From CAVUCH01 sp963697705 (GTDB lineage: Bacteria; Acidobacteriota; Vicinamibacteria; Vicinamibacterales; JAENWD01): 64,000 nt of DNA. Shown piece after piece: positions 16,868 through 29,310 of the stretch (the first letter of the stretch is position 1; every line of letters starts with the position of its first letter). Below the pieces are notes generated by a model, which saw only the letters and a program-made list of their open reading frames with translations, did not search any database and was not told the DNA's origin. Made by a program: the position numbers and the translations under genes. Where the stretch lies: contig CAVOPA010000011.1 in assembly GCA_963697705.1 (NCBI GenBank), positions 248,001 through 312,000 on the forward strand, written 5' to 3'.

Positions 16868-16871
16868 CGTG

Positions 16872-19385
16872 TCACATCACCGTCAGCGGATCGATGTCGA
16901 TAGTGACTCGGCGCTCGAGGTCTGGCATCTCGGTGACCGCCTGCTGCAGCGCCTCTCGCATGGTGGTGCGCCTGGTCCCCTTGAGGAAGATCTGCGCGCG
17001 GTACTCGCCGCGCAGCTTGCCGAGAGGAGCGGGAGCGGGACCGAGCACGCGGAACGCGCCGCCGCTGGCGTGCCCGCGGACGCGGGCTGCAAGGTCCGCG
17101 GCGTCCTCCATGGCACGACCGAATGCGGGCGCACGCACGAGCGCGTTGATCAAGCTCACCATGGGTGGATAGCGCATGGCTCGCCTGTAGCGGATTTCGT
17201 GGTCGTAGAACGCGCGGTAGTCCTGCCGGCACGCGAGCTGGATGCTGTAGTGGTCGGGGAACAGCGTCTGGATGATCGCCTCGCCCGCCACGTCTCCCCG
17301 TCCGGCACGGCCCGCCACCTGCGTCAGGAGCTGAAACGTCCGTTCGCTGGCGCGGAAATCCGGCAGGCCGAGACCGACGTCGGCTGAGATCACGCCGACG
17401 AGCGTGACGGCCGGGAAGTCGTGGCCTTTCGCGATCATCTGGGTGCCGACGATGACGTCCAGCTCGCCGCGTGCGAAGCGCGCGAGCACCGCTTGGATAG
17501 CACCCCGGCGCTGCATGGTGTCGCGATCGACTCGCGCCACACGTGCAGCAGGAAGCAGGCGCAGCACCTCCGCTTCCACCTGCTCGGTGCCGTAGCCGAC
17601 GTGTTCCAGGTACGGCCCGGCGCAGTTGGTGCACGCCTTGGGAACCGCCGTCGAGTGGTTGCAGTAGTGGCAACGTGCGCGCGGCGCTCCCTGCCTGGGG
17701 CGATGCACCGTCAACGAGATGCTGCAGTTGGGACAATCGAGCGTCGCGCCGCACTGGCGGCAGAACACAGAGGTCGAGAATCCTCGCCGGTTGAGCAGCA
17801 ACAGCGCCTGTTCGCCCCGCTCGAGACGCTCCGCGAGGGCGGTCACGAGCGCCGCGCTCAGAACGACGTCGGGACCTTCGGCTGCCAGCACCTCCCGCAT
17901 GTTGACCACGCTTACGTCTGCGAGCGGCCGATCCAGCACACGCCGCACCAGCGAGACGAGCTCGTAGCGGCCGTCGAGCGCATGACGATAGCTCTCCATC
18001 GAAGGCGTCGCCGAGCCGAGCACCACCAGGGCACCAGCCTGCCGGCCGCGCACGATGGCCAGGTCACGGGCGTTGTACCGCGGCGTCTCTTCCTGTTTGT
18101 ACGACGGATCGTGCTCCTCGTCGACGACGATCAGGCCGAGATCGTCGAGCGGCGAGAAGATAGCGGACCGCGTGCCGACGACGATGTCGATGTCGCCATT
18201 GCGGATGCGGCGCCACTGGTCGTGGCGTTCGCCGTCCGAGAGGCCACTGTGCTGCACCGCCACGCGCGCGCCGAACACGTCGCGGAACACCGCTGCGACG
18301 GCTGGCGTCAGTGCAATCTCGGGCACCAGCACGAGAACCTTCCGGCCGCGCCGCCGTACGTCAGCAGTCATCCGGAGGTACAGTTCCGTCTTGCCGCTGC
18401 CCGTCACGCCGTGCAGCAGGGCAACGTGGAACGCGCACGCCGCGACCCGCGTGCTCAAACGGCCGAACGCGTCCGCCTGTTCGTCTGTGAGCGTCCGGCT
18501 TCCGGGCGCCTCGCCCGTGGACGCTCCCGGTTTGCTCGCGGCCAGAGCCGCCGCTGACGCGAACGGATCGCGTTCGCTCCGCTCATCGCGCACCGCCACG
18601 AGGCCGCGGCGAATCAGCCGGGTCACCGTTTCGGGGCCTATTCCACGCTCCTTCAGCACGCGCGCGGGGAGACCGTCGGGCGAGCCGTGCAGCGCCACGA
18701 GGGCCCCGACCTGCTTCGTGCCAAGCGCGCCCAGCAGCTCCGATGTGCTCGGATGAGCGTGTCTGGCAAACGCAACATCGGCAAGCTCCTGCCCCGCGAC
18801 GGTCAAGGAGACGACACGCAGCGTCCGGAACGCGGAGGCCTTGCCTTTGATTGCCTGCGCGGTCGTGGCGAGCCCGTCGCGGAGCAGCCCGCGAATGACC
18901 GCGTCAAGGCTGCCGCGGCCCGCCCCGGCCGCAGCGCTCAACTGGCGAGGTGTGAAGCTGCGCCCGTCGGCCAGCGCGCGCAGGACCACTTCCGGCGCAC
19001 CACCCCCCTCACCGGACGTCAGCGCCAGGCGAGCGCGGCCGGCCTCAGTGATCGAGACGCGCCGCTCGCTCTCGACCCACGCAAACGGCGGCATGGCGGC
19101 CGCGATCGTTTCTCCCGCACCCGCCGCGTAGTACTCCGCCGCCCACAGCGCGAGATCGATGACGTATCCGGGCAGGAAGGCACCATGATCCAGCACCTCC
19201 ACAATCGCCTTGAGCTGCATGTCTGGCGGCACCTCGGGAACCGTGGCGACGACACAGCCAGTCACCTGCCGCGTGCCGAGCGGCACGAGCACCCGCGCCC
19301 CCCGCACAGGCGCGGGCATGCCGTCAGGAACCGCGTAGGTGAGAAGGGGCAGGAAGGGAACGGGGAGGGCTACTTGGACGGGCAT
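16872..19385 (-). CDS. priA: primosomal protein N' (PriA helicase)
   Basis: 837 residues. An N-terminal DNA-binding domain is followed by a superfamily 2 helicase core: Walker A GVTGSGKTELY, DEEH box VVDEEHDPSYKQE, GSATPS, and the late motif VAGRAGR. A zinc-binding insertion has eight Cys (CRQC, CPNC, CHYC, CTNC). PriA restarts stalled replication forks. Length and motif order are normal. It is the last gene in the leftward run, 138 nt after the uracil-DNA glycosylase, with an inverted repeat between. Confidence 0.96.
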   Translation of the reverse strand: MPVQVALPVPFLPLLTYAVPDGMPAPVRGARVLVPLGTRQVTGCVVATVPEVPPDMQLKAIVEVLDHGAFLPGYVIDLALWAAEYYAAGAGETIAAAMPPFAWVESERRVSITEAGRARLALTSGEGGGAPEVVLRALADGRSFTPRQLSAAAGAGRGSLDAVIRGLLRDGLATTAQAIKGKASAFRTLRVVSLTVAGQELADVAFARHAHPSTSELLGALGTKQVGALVALHGSPDGLPARVLKERGIGPETVTRLIRRGLVAVRDERSERDPFASAAALAASKPGASTGEAPGSRTLTDEQADAFGRLSTRVAACAFHVALLHGVTGSGKTELYLRMTADVRRRGRKVLVLVPEIALTPAVAAVFRDVFGARVAVQHSGLSDGERHDQWRRIRNGDIDIVVGTRSAIFSPLDDLGLIVVDEEHDPSYKQEETPRYNARDLAIVRGRQAGALVVLGSATPSMESYRHALDGRYELVSLVRRVLDRPLADVSVVNMREVLAAEGPDVVLSAALVTALAERLERGEQALLLLNRRGFSTSVFCRQCGATLDCPNCSISLTVHRPRQGAPRARCHYCNHSTAVPKACTNCAGPYLEHVGYGTEQVEAEVLRLLPAARVARVDRDTMQRRGAIQAVLARFARGELDVIVGTQMIAKGHDFPAVTLVGVISADVGLGLPDFRASERTFQLLTQVAGRAGRGDVAGEAIIQTLFPDHYSIQLACRQDYRAFYDHEIRYRRAMRYPPMVSLINALVRAPAFGRAMEDAADLAARVRGHASGGAFRVLGPAPAPLGKLRGEYRAQIFLKGTRRTTMREALQQAVTEMPDLERRVTIDIDPLTVM

Positions 19386-19395
19386 TCAACGATGT

Positions 19396-19504
19396 CGGAT
19401 GCAGGATGTCGAATGTCGCAGGTCGGAACTCCCGTCGACAGGATCGCCACGACTTTCATTCAACGTCCAGCATTCTGAGTCCTACATCCGGCATCCTGCA
19501 TCCG
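19396..19504. repeat. intergenic inverted repeat, CGGATGCAGGATG family
   Basis: CGGATGCAGGATG at 19396-19408 is the exact reverse complement of CATCCTGCATCCG at 19492-19504. Further degenerate copies of the same words flank each arm (GATGTCGG, GTCGAATGTC, CTACATCCGGC). It lies between the uracil-DNA glycosylase and priA. The same words recur at 42552-42698 and 58975-59028. Confidence 0.75.
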
Positions 19505-19523
19505 GCATGGAACTGTTGTCGCA

Positions 19524-20330
19524 TCAAATGTCCGTCTTCAGCGCCGCCATCACCATCTTCATGTCCTCCCACACCTCCCGCTTCGCAGCGGGGTTCCGCA
19601 GCAGGTAGGACGGGTGGAACGTCGGCATCACCTGGATATCGCCGATGCGATGGAAGCGCCCCCGCAGCTTCGTGATCGGCTCCGACGTCCGGAGCAGAGT
19701 CTGCGCGGCAAACTTGCCGAGCGCGACGACGATGACGGGCTCGAGCACGTCGATCTGCCGCATGAGAAAGGGCTCGCACTGCTCGATCTCGTCGGGTTCC
19801 GGGTTGCGATTGCCGGGCGGGCGACACTTCACCACGTTGGCAATGTAGACGTCCTCACGCTCGAAGCCCATCGCGTTGATGATTTTGGTCAGCTGCTGCC
19901 CGGCGCGGCCGACGAAGGGCTCACCCTGCACATCTTCATCAGCTCCGGGGCCTTCGCCGACGAACATCAGTCGCGCCTCGGCGTTGCCGACGCCGAACAC
20001 GACATTCGTGCGCCCCTTGTGCAGCTTGCACCTCGTGCATTCTCCGAGATCCGCGCGCACGATCGCCAAGGCGTCCGCACGCGAGCGGGAGCTGGGCGCT
20101 ATCATGGATTCCTGCGCTGGTGTGAGCAGCGGCCGAACAGCAGCAGCGGCCGGAGCGGGCGCCGCAGCGACGGACGCGGTGACGGTCTCGTCATCGCCCG
20201 CGGAAGCCGCTCTTCGTCCCGCGTCGCCGTTCGGGCGGACACGCCATGCGAGGTCACGTGAGAAGCCGGACACGCCGAGATCGGCGTAGAACCGGAGGTG
20301 CTCGGCCACGTCGCGGGGATTGCTGGGCAT
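19524..20330 (-). CDS. uracil-DNA glycosylase, type 4-like (iron-sulfur)
   Basis: 268 residues. After a variable N-terminus (about 1-85, Ala-rich), the UDG domain has GEGPGADEDVQGEPFVGRAG, the second active-site segment MPTFHPSYLLRNP, and four Cys for a 4Fe-4S cluster (CTRCK, VVKCRPP, EQCEPF). It removes uracil from DNA as the first step of base excision repair. The N-terminal extension resembles that of bacterial genes annotated as phage SPO1 polymerase-related. It lies 11 nt after coaBC. Confidence 0.9.
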   Translation of the reverse strand: MPSNPRDVAEHLRFYADLGVSGFSRDLAWRVRPNGDAGRRAASAGDDETVTASVAAAPAPAAAAVRPLLTPAQESMIAPSSRSRADALAIVRADLGECTRCKLHKGRTNVVFGVGNAEARLMFVGEGPGADEDVQGEPFVGRAGQQLTKIINAMGFEREDVYIANVVKCRPPGNRNPEPDEIEQCEPFLMRQIDVLEPVIVVALGKFAAQTLLRTSEPITKLRGRFHRIGDIQVMPTFHPSYLLRNPAAKREVWEDMKMVMAALKTDI

Positions 20331-20341
20331 TGGAGCGTGGG

Positions 20342-21559
20342 TTACGAGACCGGAATCGGAAGGGCCGCGAGCAAGGTGGCGACCCGGTCGAGAATGGTGC
20401 CAGCCACGGCCGCCTTGCTGGCCAGGGCGATCGGCTCGTCGGGGCCGTCGCCGATCAAGGTCACGGCGTTGGTGTCAGCCTCGAAGCCGGCGTCACTGCG
20501 CGAGACGTCGTTCGCCACGATGAGATCCATGCCCTTCCGCAGGCGTTTGGCTCGGGCACGCTCGACGACGTCGTGGGTTTCGGCGGCAAACCCTATCAGT
20601 ACGGGACGCGCGCCGCCGCGTCCTGCACGCCACGCGGCCAGGTCGGCCAGGATATCGCGCGTCCGCGTCAACTCCCACGTCACACGCTCGGCGTCGTGCG
20701 GGATCTTCTGCGCGGCGGGCATGGCGGGCGTGTAGTTGGCCACGGCCGCAGCCATGATGATCGCGTCCGCACCGCCTGCCCGTGACAGCACCGCTTCGTG
20801 CATCTCGGCGGCGCGCCGGACCTTCACGACCTCGCGCACCGCGGGCGGCCGAAGAGCCGTTGGACCCGTCACGAGCACGACTTCCGCCCCGCGGGCCGCG
20901 GCCTCGGCCGCGATGGCGTAGCCCATGCGCCCGCTCGATCGGTTGCCCACAAACCGCACCGGGTCGAGATCTTCGAAGGTCGGGCCGGCGCTGACGACGA
21001 TACGCCGGCCCCGTAAAGCGGCGGCGCCACGCAGCATCTGATCTGCCGCGCGCACCACATCGTCAGGCTCCGCCAGCCTCCCTCTGCCGATCCAGCCACA
21101 CGCGAGGAAGCCTTCACCAGGATCGACGAAGCGCACGCCGCGCGCTGCGAGAGCGGCCAGGTTCCGCTGCACGGCGTCGTGCTCGAGCATGTGGGTGTTC
21201 ATCGCCGGCGCCATCAGCACCGGCGCTCGCGTGGCGAGATAGAGAGAGGACAGAAAGTCGTCGGCGATGCCGTTCGCAAACTTGCCGATCGTGTTCGCGG
21301 TCGCCGGGGCGACGAGCAGCAGGCCGATGTCGGTGGCAATCGAGATGTGCTCGATGTCGGCGTTGGCGCCTGGGCTCCACTGGTCGGTGATGACGCGCCG
21401 CCGCGTGATCGCCTCGAACGTGAGTGGGCCCACGAAGCGGCGGGCCGAACGCGTCATGATCGCGACGACGTCGTGTCCGTGCTTCTGGAGACCGCGTGCG
21501 ATCTCCACGGCCTTATACGCGCCGATGCCGCCGGTAACGCCCATGGCGATCAAGGACAT
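20342..21559 (-). CDS. coaBC: bifunctional phosphopantothenoylcysteine synthetase/decarboxylase
   Basis: 405 residues. The N-terminal CoaC flavoprotein has VTGGIGAYKA, DIEHISIA, PAMNTHM and the catalytic Cys in GEGFLACGWIGRGR. The C-terminal CoaB has AGPTFEDLDPVRFVGNRSSG, AAAVANYTP and VANDVSRSD. It converts 4'-phosphopantothenate and Cys to 4'-phosphopantetheine in CoA synthesis. Its usual neighbour rpoZ is absent from the 42-nt gap to gmk. Confidence 0.96.
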   Translation of the reverse strand: MSLIAMGVTGGIGAYKAVEIARGLQKHGHDVVAIMTRSARRFVGPLTFEAITRRRVITDQWSPGANADIEHISIATDIGLLLVAPATANTIGKFANGIADDFLSSLYLATRAPVLMAPAMNTHMLEHDAVQRNLAALAARGVRFVDPGEGFLACGWIGRGRLAEPDDVVRAADQMLRGAAALRGRRIVVSAGPTFEDLDPVRFVGNRSSGRMGYAIAAEAAARGAEVVLVTGPTALRPPAVREVVKVRRAAEMHEAVLSRAGGADAIIMAAAVANYTPAMPAAQKIPHDAERVTWELTRTRDILADLAAWRAGRGGARPVLIGFAAETHDVVERARAKRLRKGMDLIVANDVSRSDAGFEADTNAVTLIGDGPDEPIALASKAAVAGTILDRVATLLAALPIPVS

Positions 21560-21601
21560 GTCTGCGCTTCCTGGCTCCAGGTTCCGGATTCCCGGCCGCG
21601 T

Positions 21602-22228
21602 TCACACGCGGCGTGTTGCGGCGCGGAAGCTCTCGATGATGGTATCAGCCCTCGGCTGCATCACGCGCAGCTTCGACCGTTCGGCTTCGACGATTGACCG
21701 CAGGCGCGCGACGCCGCTGTCCAGGTCCTCGTTGACGACGACGTAGTCGTACTCGCACACGGCGGAGACCTCCTGCTGTGCCACGGCGAGCCGGCGCTGG
21801 ATCTGGGCCTCCGAGTCCTTGCTGCGCCGCCGCAGCCGTTCCTCCAGCACCTCGAACGACGGTGGTAGGACGAAGACGCCGACGTGCTCGAATTTCGTGG
21901 TGCGCACCTTGCGCGCGCCCTGCACGTCGATGACCAGCACCAGGTCGGCGCCATCCGTCAGCGCGCGTCGCGTCTCCGCCGCGCCGGTGCCGTAGAGGTT
22001 TCCGAACACTTCGGCGTGCTCCAGCAGGTCACCCGCCGCGATCATCGACTCGAAGCGTTGACGGGAGATGAAATTGTAATCGACGCCATCGGCTTCGCCT
22101 GGGCGCGGCGCGCGCGAGGTGAACGAGCGCGACATCGCGATCCCGGGCATGTCGCGCACGAGCCTCTCGACGAGCGTGGTCTTCCCTGTGCCCGACGGCG
22201 CCGACACGATGAACAGCAGCCCGCTCAT
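21602..22228 (-). CDS. gmk: guanylate kinase
   Basis: 208 residues with P-loop SAPSGTGKTTL, GMP-binding segment SFTSRAPRPGEADGVDYNF and the LID region RRRSKDSEAQIQRRL. It phosphorylates GMP to GDP. It starts 6 nt after the stop of yicC, a very common pairing, and is followed by coaBC. Length is normal. Confidence 0.97.
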   Translation of the reverse strand: MSGLLFIVSAPSGTGKTTLVERLVRDMPGIAMSRSFTSRAPRPGEADGVDYNFISRQRFESMIAAGDLLEHAEVFGNLYGTGAAETRRALTDGADLVLVIDVQGARKVRTTKFEHVGVFVLPPSFEVLEERLRRRSKDSEAQIQRRLAVAQQEVSAVCEYDYVVVNEDLDSGVARLRSIVEAERSKLRVMQPRADTIIESFRAATRRV

Positions 22229-22234
22229 CTCATC

Positions 22235-23121
22235 TCACTCGACATTCTGGACCTGCTCGCGCAGCTTCTCGAGCTCGGCTTTCGCCGCCACGATCAGTTC
22301 CGACACGCCGATTCCGTCGGCTTTCGAGCCGATCGTGTTGATTTCGCGGTTCATCTCCTGGAGCAGGAAATCCAGCTTGCGCCCGCACGCCTCGGGGCCG
22401 TCGCTGAGCGTATCCCAGTGCACGAGGTGCGCGTGGAAGCGCGTGACTTCCTCGCTGATGTCGGAGCGCGCCGCGGTCCGGACGATTTCGGCGGCCAGCG
22501 TTCCCCGATCGAGCGACACGTCGGCTGCGAGCTCGTGGACGCGTTCGTGCAAGCGCGCCTCCAGCATCGTGCGTCCGTCGGCGGCGGCGGCGGCGAGACG
22601 CTCGATCAGGCTGGCGAGCGATGCCCGCCGCGAAGCAAAGTCGGCGCGAAGCTGCGCCCCTTCGTGCGTCCGCATCCGGTCCAGATCCGTGAGCGCCTGC
22701 TCCACCGTCCCCTCCACGGCATCGAGCAGCGCAGCCGGCAACGGTTCCGCCGTCGCGGCCGTGTCGCGAATCGACAACGCCTGCGGCAGCCGCAACAGGT
22801 CGCCAGGCGTCAGCCGCCCCTCGATCAGGCCCTGGTCGCGCGCCTGTGCGAGAGCGCCCTGCAGCGCAGCAACGAACGCGGCGTTCAGTTCCACCTGCAG
22901 CGCCATCTGCTGACGCGGCTGCAGGCTGACGCTCAGTTCCACGCGTCCGCGCGCGACGTGCCGCTGCACGGCGGCGCGAAGAGCGGACTCCCGCTCGCTC
23001 ATGCTCGACGGCGCCCGCAGCTGAAGATCCAGATAGCGGTGATTCACCGCCCGGATCGTCACGCCGATCACTCCCTGCTCGTCCTCGTGCGTGATCGACG
23101 AAAAGCCGGTCATGCTCTTGA

Positions 23122-23125
<4 letters not shown>
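22235..23125 (-). CDS. YicC/YloC family endoribonuclease
   Basis: 296 residues. It starts with the family hallmark MIKSMTGF and has RAVNHRYLDLQLR near residue 27. The C-terminal signature EACGRKLDFLLQEMNREINT is followed by the KADG and ELEKLREQVQNVE tail. YicC-family proteins are RNA-cleaving enzymes. The gene overlaps the ABC exporter by 4 nt (ATGA) and precedes gmk, so it belongs to the same run. Confidence 0.95.
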
Positions 23126-24932
<1,807 letters not shown>

Positions 24933-24936
<4 letters not shown>

Positions 24937-25642
24937 TCAGTGAATCGGAATTTCAGCAGGACCCAGAGCGCCGTGAATCCGTCACGCCAGGTGATCTTCT
25001 TGCCCTCGTCGTAGCCGCGGCCGTCGTACGTGATCGGCACTTCGTAGACCCGGTACCCGCGCTTGAAGATCTTCGCCGTCAGCTCCGGCTCGATGCCGAA
25101 GCTGTTGGACCGCAGCGTCATCGACCGCAGCACCTCGACCCGCATCACCTTGTAACAGGTTTCCATGTCGCTGAGCATCGTGTTGTAGAGCACGTTGGTC
25201 AGCAGCGTCAGCAACCGGTTGCCGAGGTAGTGCGTGAACAGGAACACGCGATGGCGGCCAAGAAAGCGCGAGCCGTAGACGACGTCGGCGCGTCCCCGGC
25301 AGATGAGTTCTATCAGCTCCGGATACTCTTCGGGAGAGTATTCGAGGTCGGCGTCCTGGATCACGACGATCTGCCCCGACACCTCTTCGAAGCCGCGCCG
25401 AATCGCCGCGCCCTTGCCCTGGTTCCGCTCCTGAAAGACAAGCTTGAAGCCATGCCGCCTTTGCAGCGCGGTGAGGAGCTCCCGCGTGCGGTCTTTCGAG
25501 CCGTCGTCGACGACGATCAGCTCGATCCGGAGCGGCACGGCGAGCACGCGGCCAACGATCTCCTCGATCGTGGCCTGCTCGTTGTACGCCGGCATCACGA
25601 CCGAGACGAGCGGATCGTGGAGCGTGCCGCGAAGGCCCGCCA

Positions 25643-25643
<1 letters not shown>
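24933..25643 (-). CDS. family 2 glycosyltransferase, dolichyl-phosphate mannose synthase-like
   Basis: 236 residues. The GT-A fold motifs are VMPAYNEQATIEEI, IVVDDGSKDRTRELL, GKGAAIRRGF and the metal-binding VIQDADLEYSPEEYPELI. Closest in pattern to DPM1-like enzymes that transfer a sugar from a nucleotide sugar to a polyprenyl phosphate. There is no C-terminal membrane domain. It overlaps the UDP-glucose dehydrogenase stop by one base and the ABC exporter by four. Confidence 0.9.
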
Positions 25644-26938
<1,295 letters not shown>

Positions 26939-27098
26939 GCTGGGGACTCCTGGATCAGGGGCGCGCGGGTATTGTGAAGAAAAACACACAAACGTACCAC
27001 ACCGTCCCCGGGCGAATCAACATGTTGAGAGCCAACGACTTGGGAACTGTCCGCCCGCCCTTGCCCCTCGCCGGGCTGCCCTGCTAGCCTTCCGGCAG

Positions 27099-28235
27099 GT
27101 GCACGTTCTGCTCGATTACCGCCCTGCCCTGCGCGACCGTTCCGGTGTCGGCGAGTACGTCCACGAACTGGCCGCCGCGCTGGCGGATACGGCGCCGCAG
27201 GGCCACCGGGTGGACCTGTTCACGAGCTCCTGGAAAGACCGCCCCGACCCGCAGCTGGCAATCGACTCGGCCGGCATCGTTCACGACCGGCGCGTGCCGG
27301 TGCGCGTGCTGAACTGGCTGTGGCACCGCGCCGGCATTCCACGGGTGGAGCGGCTCGTGCCAGGGCCGTTCGACGTCGTCCATGCCGCACACCCGCTGTT
27401 AATCCCGTCCCGCGCCGCCGGAATCGTCACGATCCACGATCTGGACTTTCTCGACCATCCGGAGCGCACACGAGCTGAGGTGCGGCGCGACTACGGAGAC
27501 CGCGTCCGAGCACACGCGCGCCGCGCCGACGGCGTCCTCACTTCCTCCGGTCACTCGTTGCGCCGGATCGTGGACGCGTTGGCGATCCCGCAGGGCCACG
27601 TGGTGGTCGCGCCTCCCGGACCGCCGCGCTGGACGGGGGGAGGCCGGCGGACGCCCAGGAATCCGAGGGGCTACGTGCTCTTCGTGGGCACGCTCGAACC
27701 ACGGAAGAACCTGGGAACCCTGCTCGACGCCTACGCCTCCCTGAAGGCGCGGGAACCGGACCTCCCGCGGCTGCGCGTTGCGGGGCGTGCACCGGCGTCA
27801 GCGGCGGCGTGGCTGCAGCAGATGGCGGACCCACCGCTGGCGGGATTCGTGGACTACCTCGGCTACGTACCTGATGGCGAGCGCCGCGCGCTGTTCGAAG
27901 GGGCATCGCTCCTCGTCGTCCCGTCGTGGCACGAAGGGTTTGGCCTGCCTGCCCTCGAGGCCATGGCCCTTGGAGTGCCGGTTGTGACGTCCAATCGTGG
28001 TGCCCTGCCGGAGGTGGTGGGCGACGCCGGTCTCCTCGTTGCGCCCGACCAGCCCGGGGCAATCGCCGACGCAATCCGGCGCATGCTGCGGGACGAGGGT
28101 CTCGCCCAGACGTGCGTGACGAGGGGGCTCGCGCGGGTGGCGGCGCTGTCGTGGAGCGCATCCGCGCGCACGGTGTGGGCCCTCTATGCCGACGCGGTGG
28201 CACGGCGGGCGAGGCGACATGCACATCGCGATTGA
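27099..28235 (+). CDS. family 4 glycosyltransferase (first of four)
   Basis: About 378 residues, GT-B fold. The N-terminus reads VHVLLDYRPALRDRSGVGEY, the donor domain has FVGTLEPRKNL, and the acceptor signature is PSWHEGFGLPALEAMALGVPVV followed by GDAGLLV. The GTG at 27099 is preferred: upstream frame to 26937 is not protein-like. TGC-TAGCCT at 27082-27090 could be an extended -10 only 8 nt before the GTG, so the transcript may be nearly leaderless. It overlaps the next gene by 17 nt. Confidence 0.88.
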   Translation: MHVLLDYRPALRDRSGVGEYVHELAAALADTAPQGHRVDLFTSSWKDRPDPQLAIDSAGIVHDRRVPVRVLNWLWHRAGIPRVERLVPGPFDVVHAAHPLLIPSRAAGIVTIHDLDFLDHPERTRAEVRRDYGDRVRAHARRADGVLTSSGHSLRRIVDALAIPQGHVVVAPPGPPRWTGGGRRTPRNPRGYVLFVGTLEPRKNLGTLLDAYASLKAREPDLPRLRVAGRAPASAAAWLQQMADPPLAGFVDYLGYVPDGERRALFEGASLLVVPSWHEGFGLPALEAMALGVPVVTSNRGALPEVVGDAGLLVAPDQPGAIADAIRRMLRDEGLAQTCVTRGLARVAALSWSASARTVWALYADAVARRARRHAHRD

Positions 28236-29310
28236 CGCGCGGGAGCTGGTATCGCGACCGACGGGCGTCGGGCGCTATCTGTCATGCCTGCTGGAGCACT
28301 GGGCGATGGTGCCGGCGGCACAGGCGCACCGGTTCACCCTGCTGGCGCACGGTCCGCTCGCCGTGCCGGAGAGCGGACTCCACGTGCGTGCGGTCATCCG
28401 TCCCGGCGCCGGCGGCACCCGGTGGGAGCAGGCCACGCTTGCGGCGGCAGTGCGTCAGGCCCGCCCGGACGTGCTGTTTGCACCCGGCTATACCGCGCCG
28501 CTGCTCTGCCCAGTGCCTCTCGCACTGGCGGTTCACGACGTGTCGTTTGCCGCGCACCCCGAATGGTTCCCGTGGCGTGAGGGCTTGCGCCGTCGTCTCG
28601 TGACGCGCCTTGCCGCGCAACGTGCCCGCGTGGTGCTGACCTTGTCTGCGTTCTCGCGAGACGAGATCGTCCGACACCTCGCCGTCGATCCGACCCGCGT
28701 TCGGGTGATTCCGCTCGGGCTCGGGATGACCCCTGATTGGCACACGGCGGGACCGCCGGCGCCGCCGCGTGCGCCGCTCGTCCTGTTTGTCGGCTCGCTT
28801 TTCAACCGCCGCCACGTCGACGCGCTCGTCCGCGCGATGCCGTCGGTGCTCGAGCGAGTGAAGGACGCACGTCTCGCGGTCGTCGGCGACAACCGCACCT
28901 GGCCGCGGTTGGATCCAGCGGGTCTGGCCGACGAGCTCGGCATCGGCTCGCACGTCACCGTGGCATCATTCGTGGACGACTCCCGTCTGCGAACGCTGTA
29001 CGCGGAAGCGTCGGCATTCGCGTTCCTGTCCGAGTACGAGGGGTTCGGCCTCACGCCGCTCGAGGCCCTCGCGGCCGGTGTTCCGCCGATCGTGCTCGAC
29101 ACAGCCGTGGCACGCGAAGTGTACGGGGCCGCGGCTACCTACGTGGCTGCGCCGGATCCAGGGCTTGTCTCCGACGCCGTCGTCGCCATGCTGACCGATC
29201 AAGATCAGCGTCGTCGGGTGCTCGACGCCGCGCCAGCCGTGCTCGCGCGGTACGACTGGGACGACGCCGCACGGGCGACGCTCGGTGCGATCGAGGATGC
29301 GGGCCGGTGA
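28219..29310 (+). CDS. family 4 glycosyltransferase (second of four)
   Basis: About 363 residues. It starts MHIAIDARELVSRPTGVGRY, the usual GT4 N-terminus with a Gly-rich loop. The C-terminal half has FVGSLFNRRHVDALV and the signature LSEYEGFGLTPLEALAAGVPP. It ends with a 4-nt overlap (GTGA) into the GT2 gene. It probably adds a sugar to a lipid-linked oligosaccharide; the donor is unknown. Confidence 0.9.
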   Translation: MHIAIDARELVSRPTGVGRYLSCLLEHWAMVPAAQAHRFTLLAHGPLAVPESGLHVRAVIRPGAGGTRWEQATLAAAVRQARPDVLFAPGYTAPLLCPVPLALAVHDVSFAAHPEWFPWREGLRRRLVTRLAAQRARVVLTLSAFSRDEIVRHLAVDPTRVRVIPLGLGMTPDWHTAGPPAPPRAPLVLFVGSLFNRRHVDALVRAMPSVLERVKDARLAVVGDNRTWPRLDPAGLADELGIGSHVTVASFVDDSRLRTLYAEASAFAFLSEYEGFGLTPLEALAAGVPPIVLDTAVAREVYGAAATYVAAPDPGLVSDAVVAMLTDQDQRRRVLDAAPAVLARYDWDDAARATLGAIEDAGR

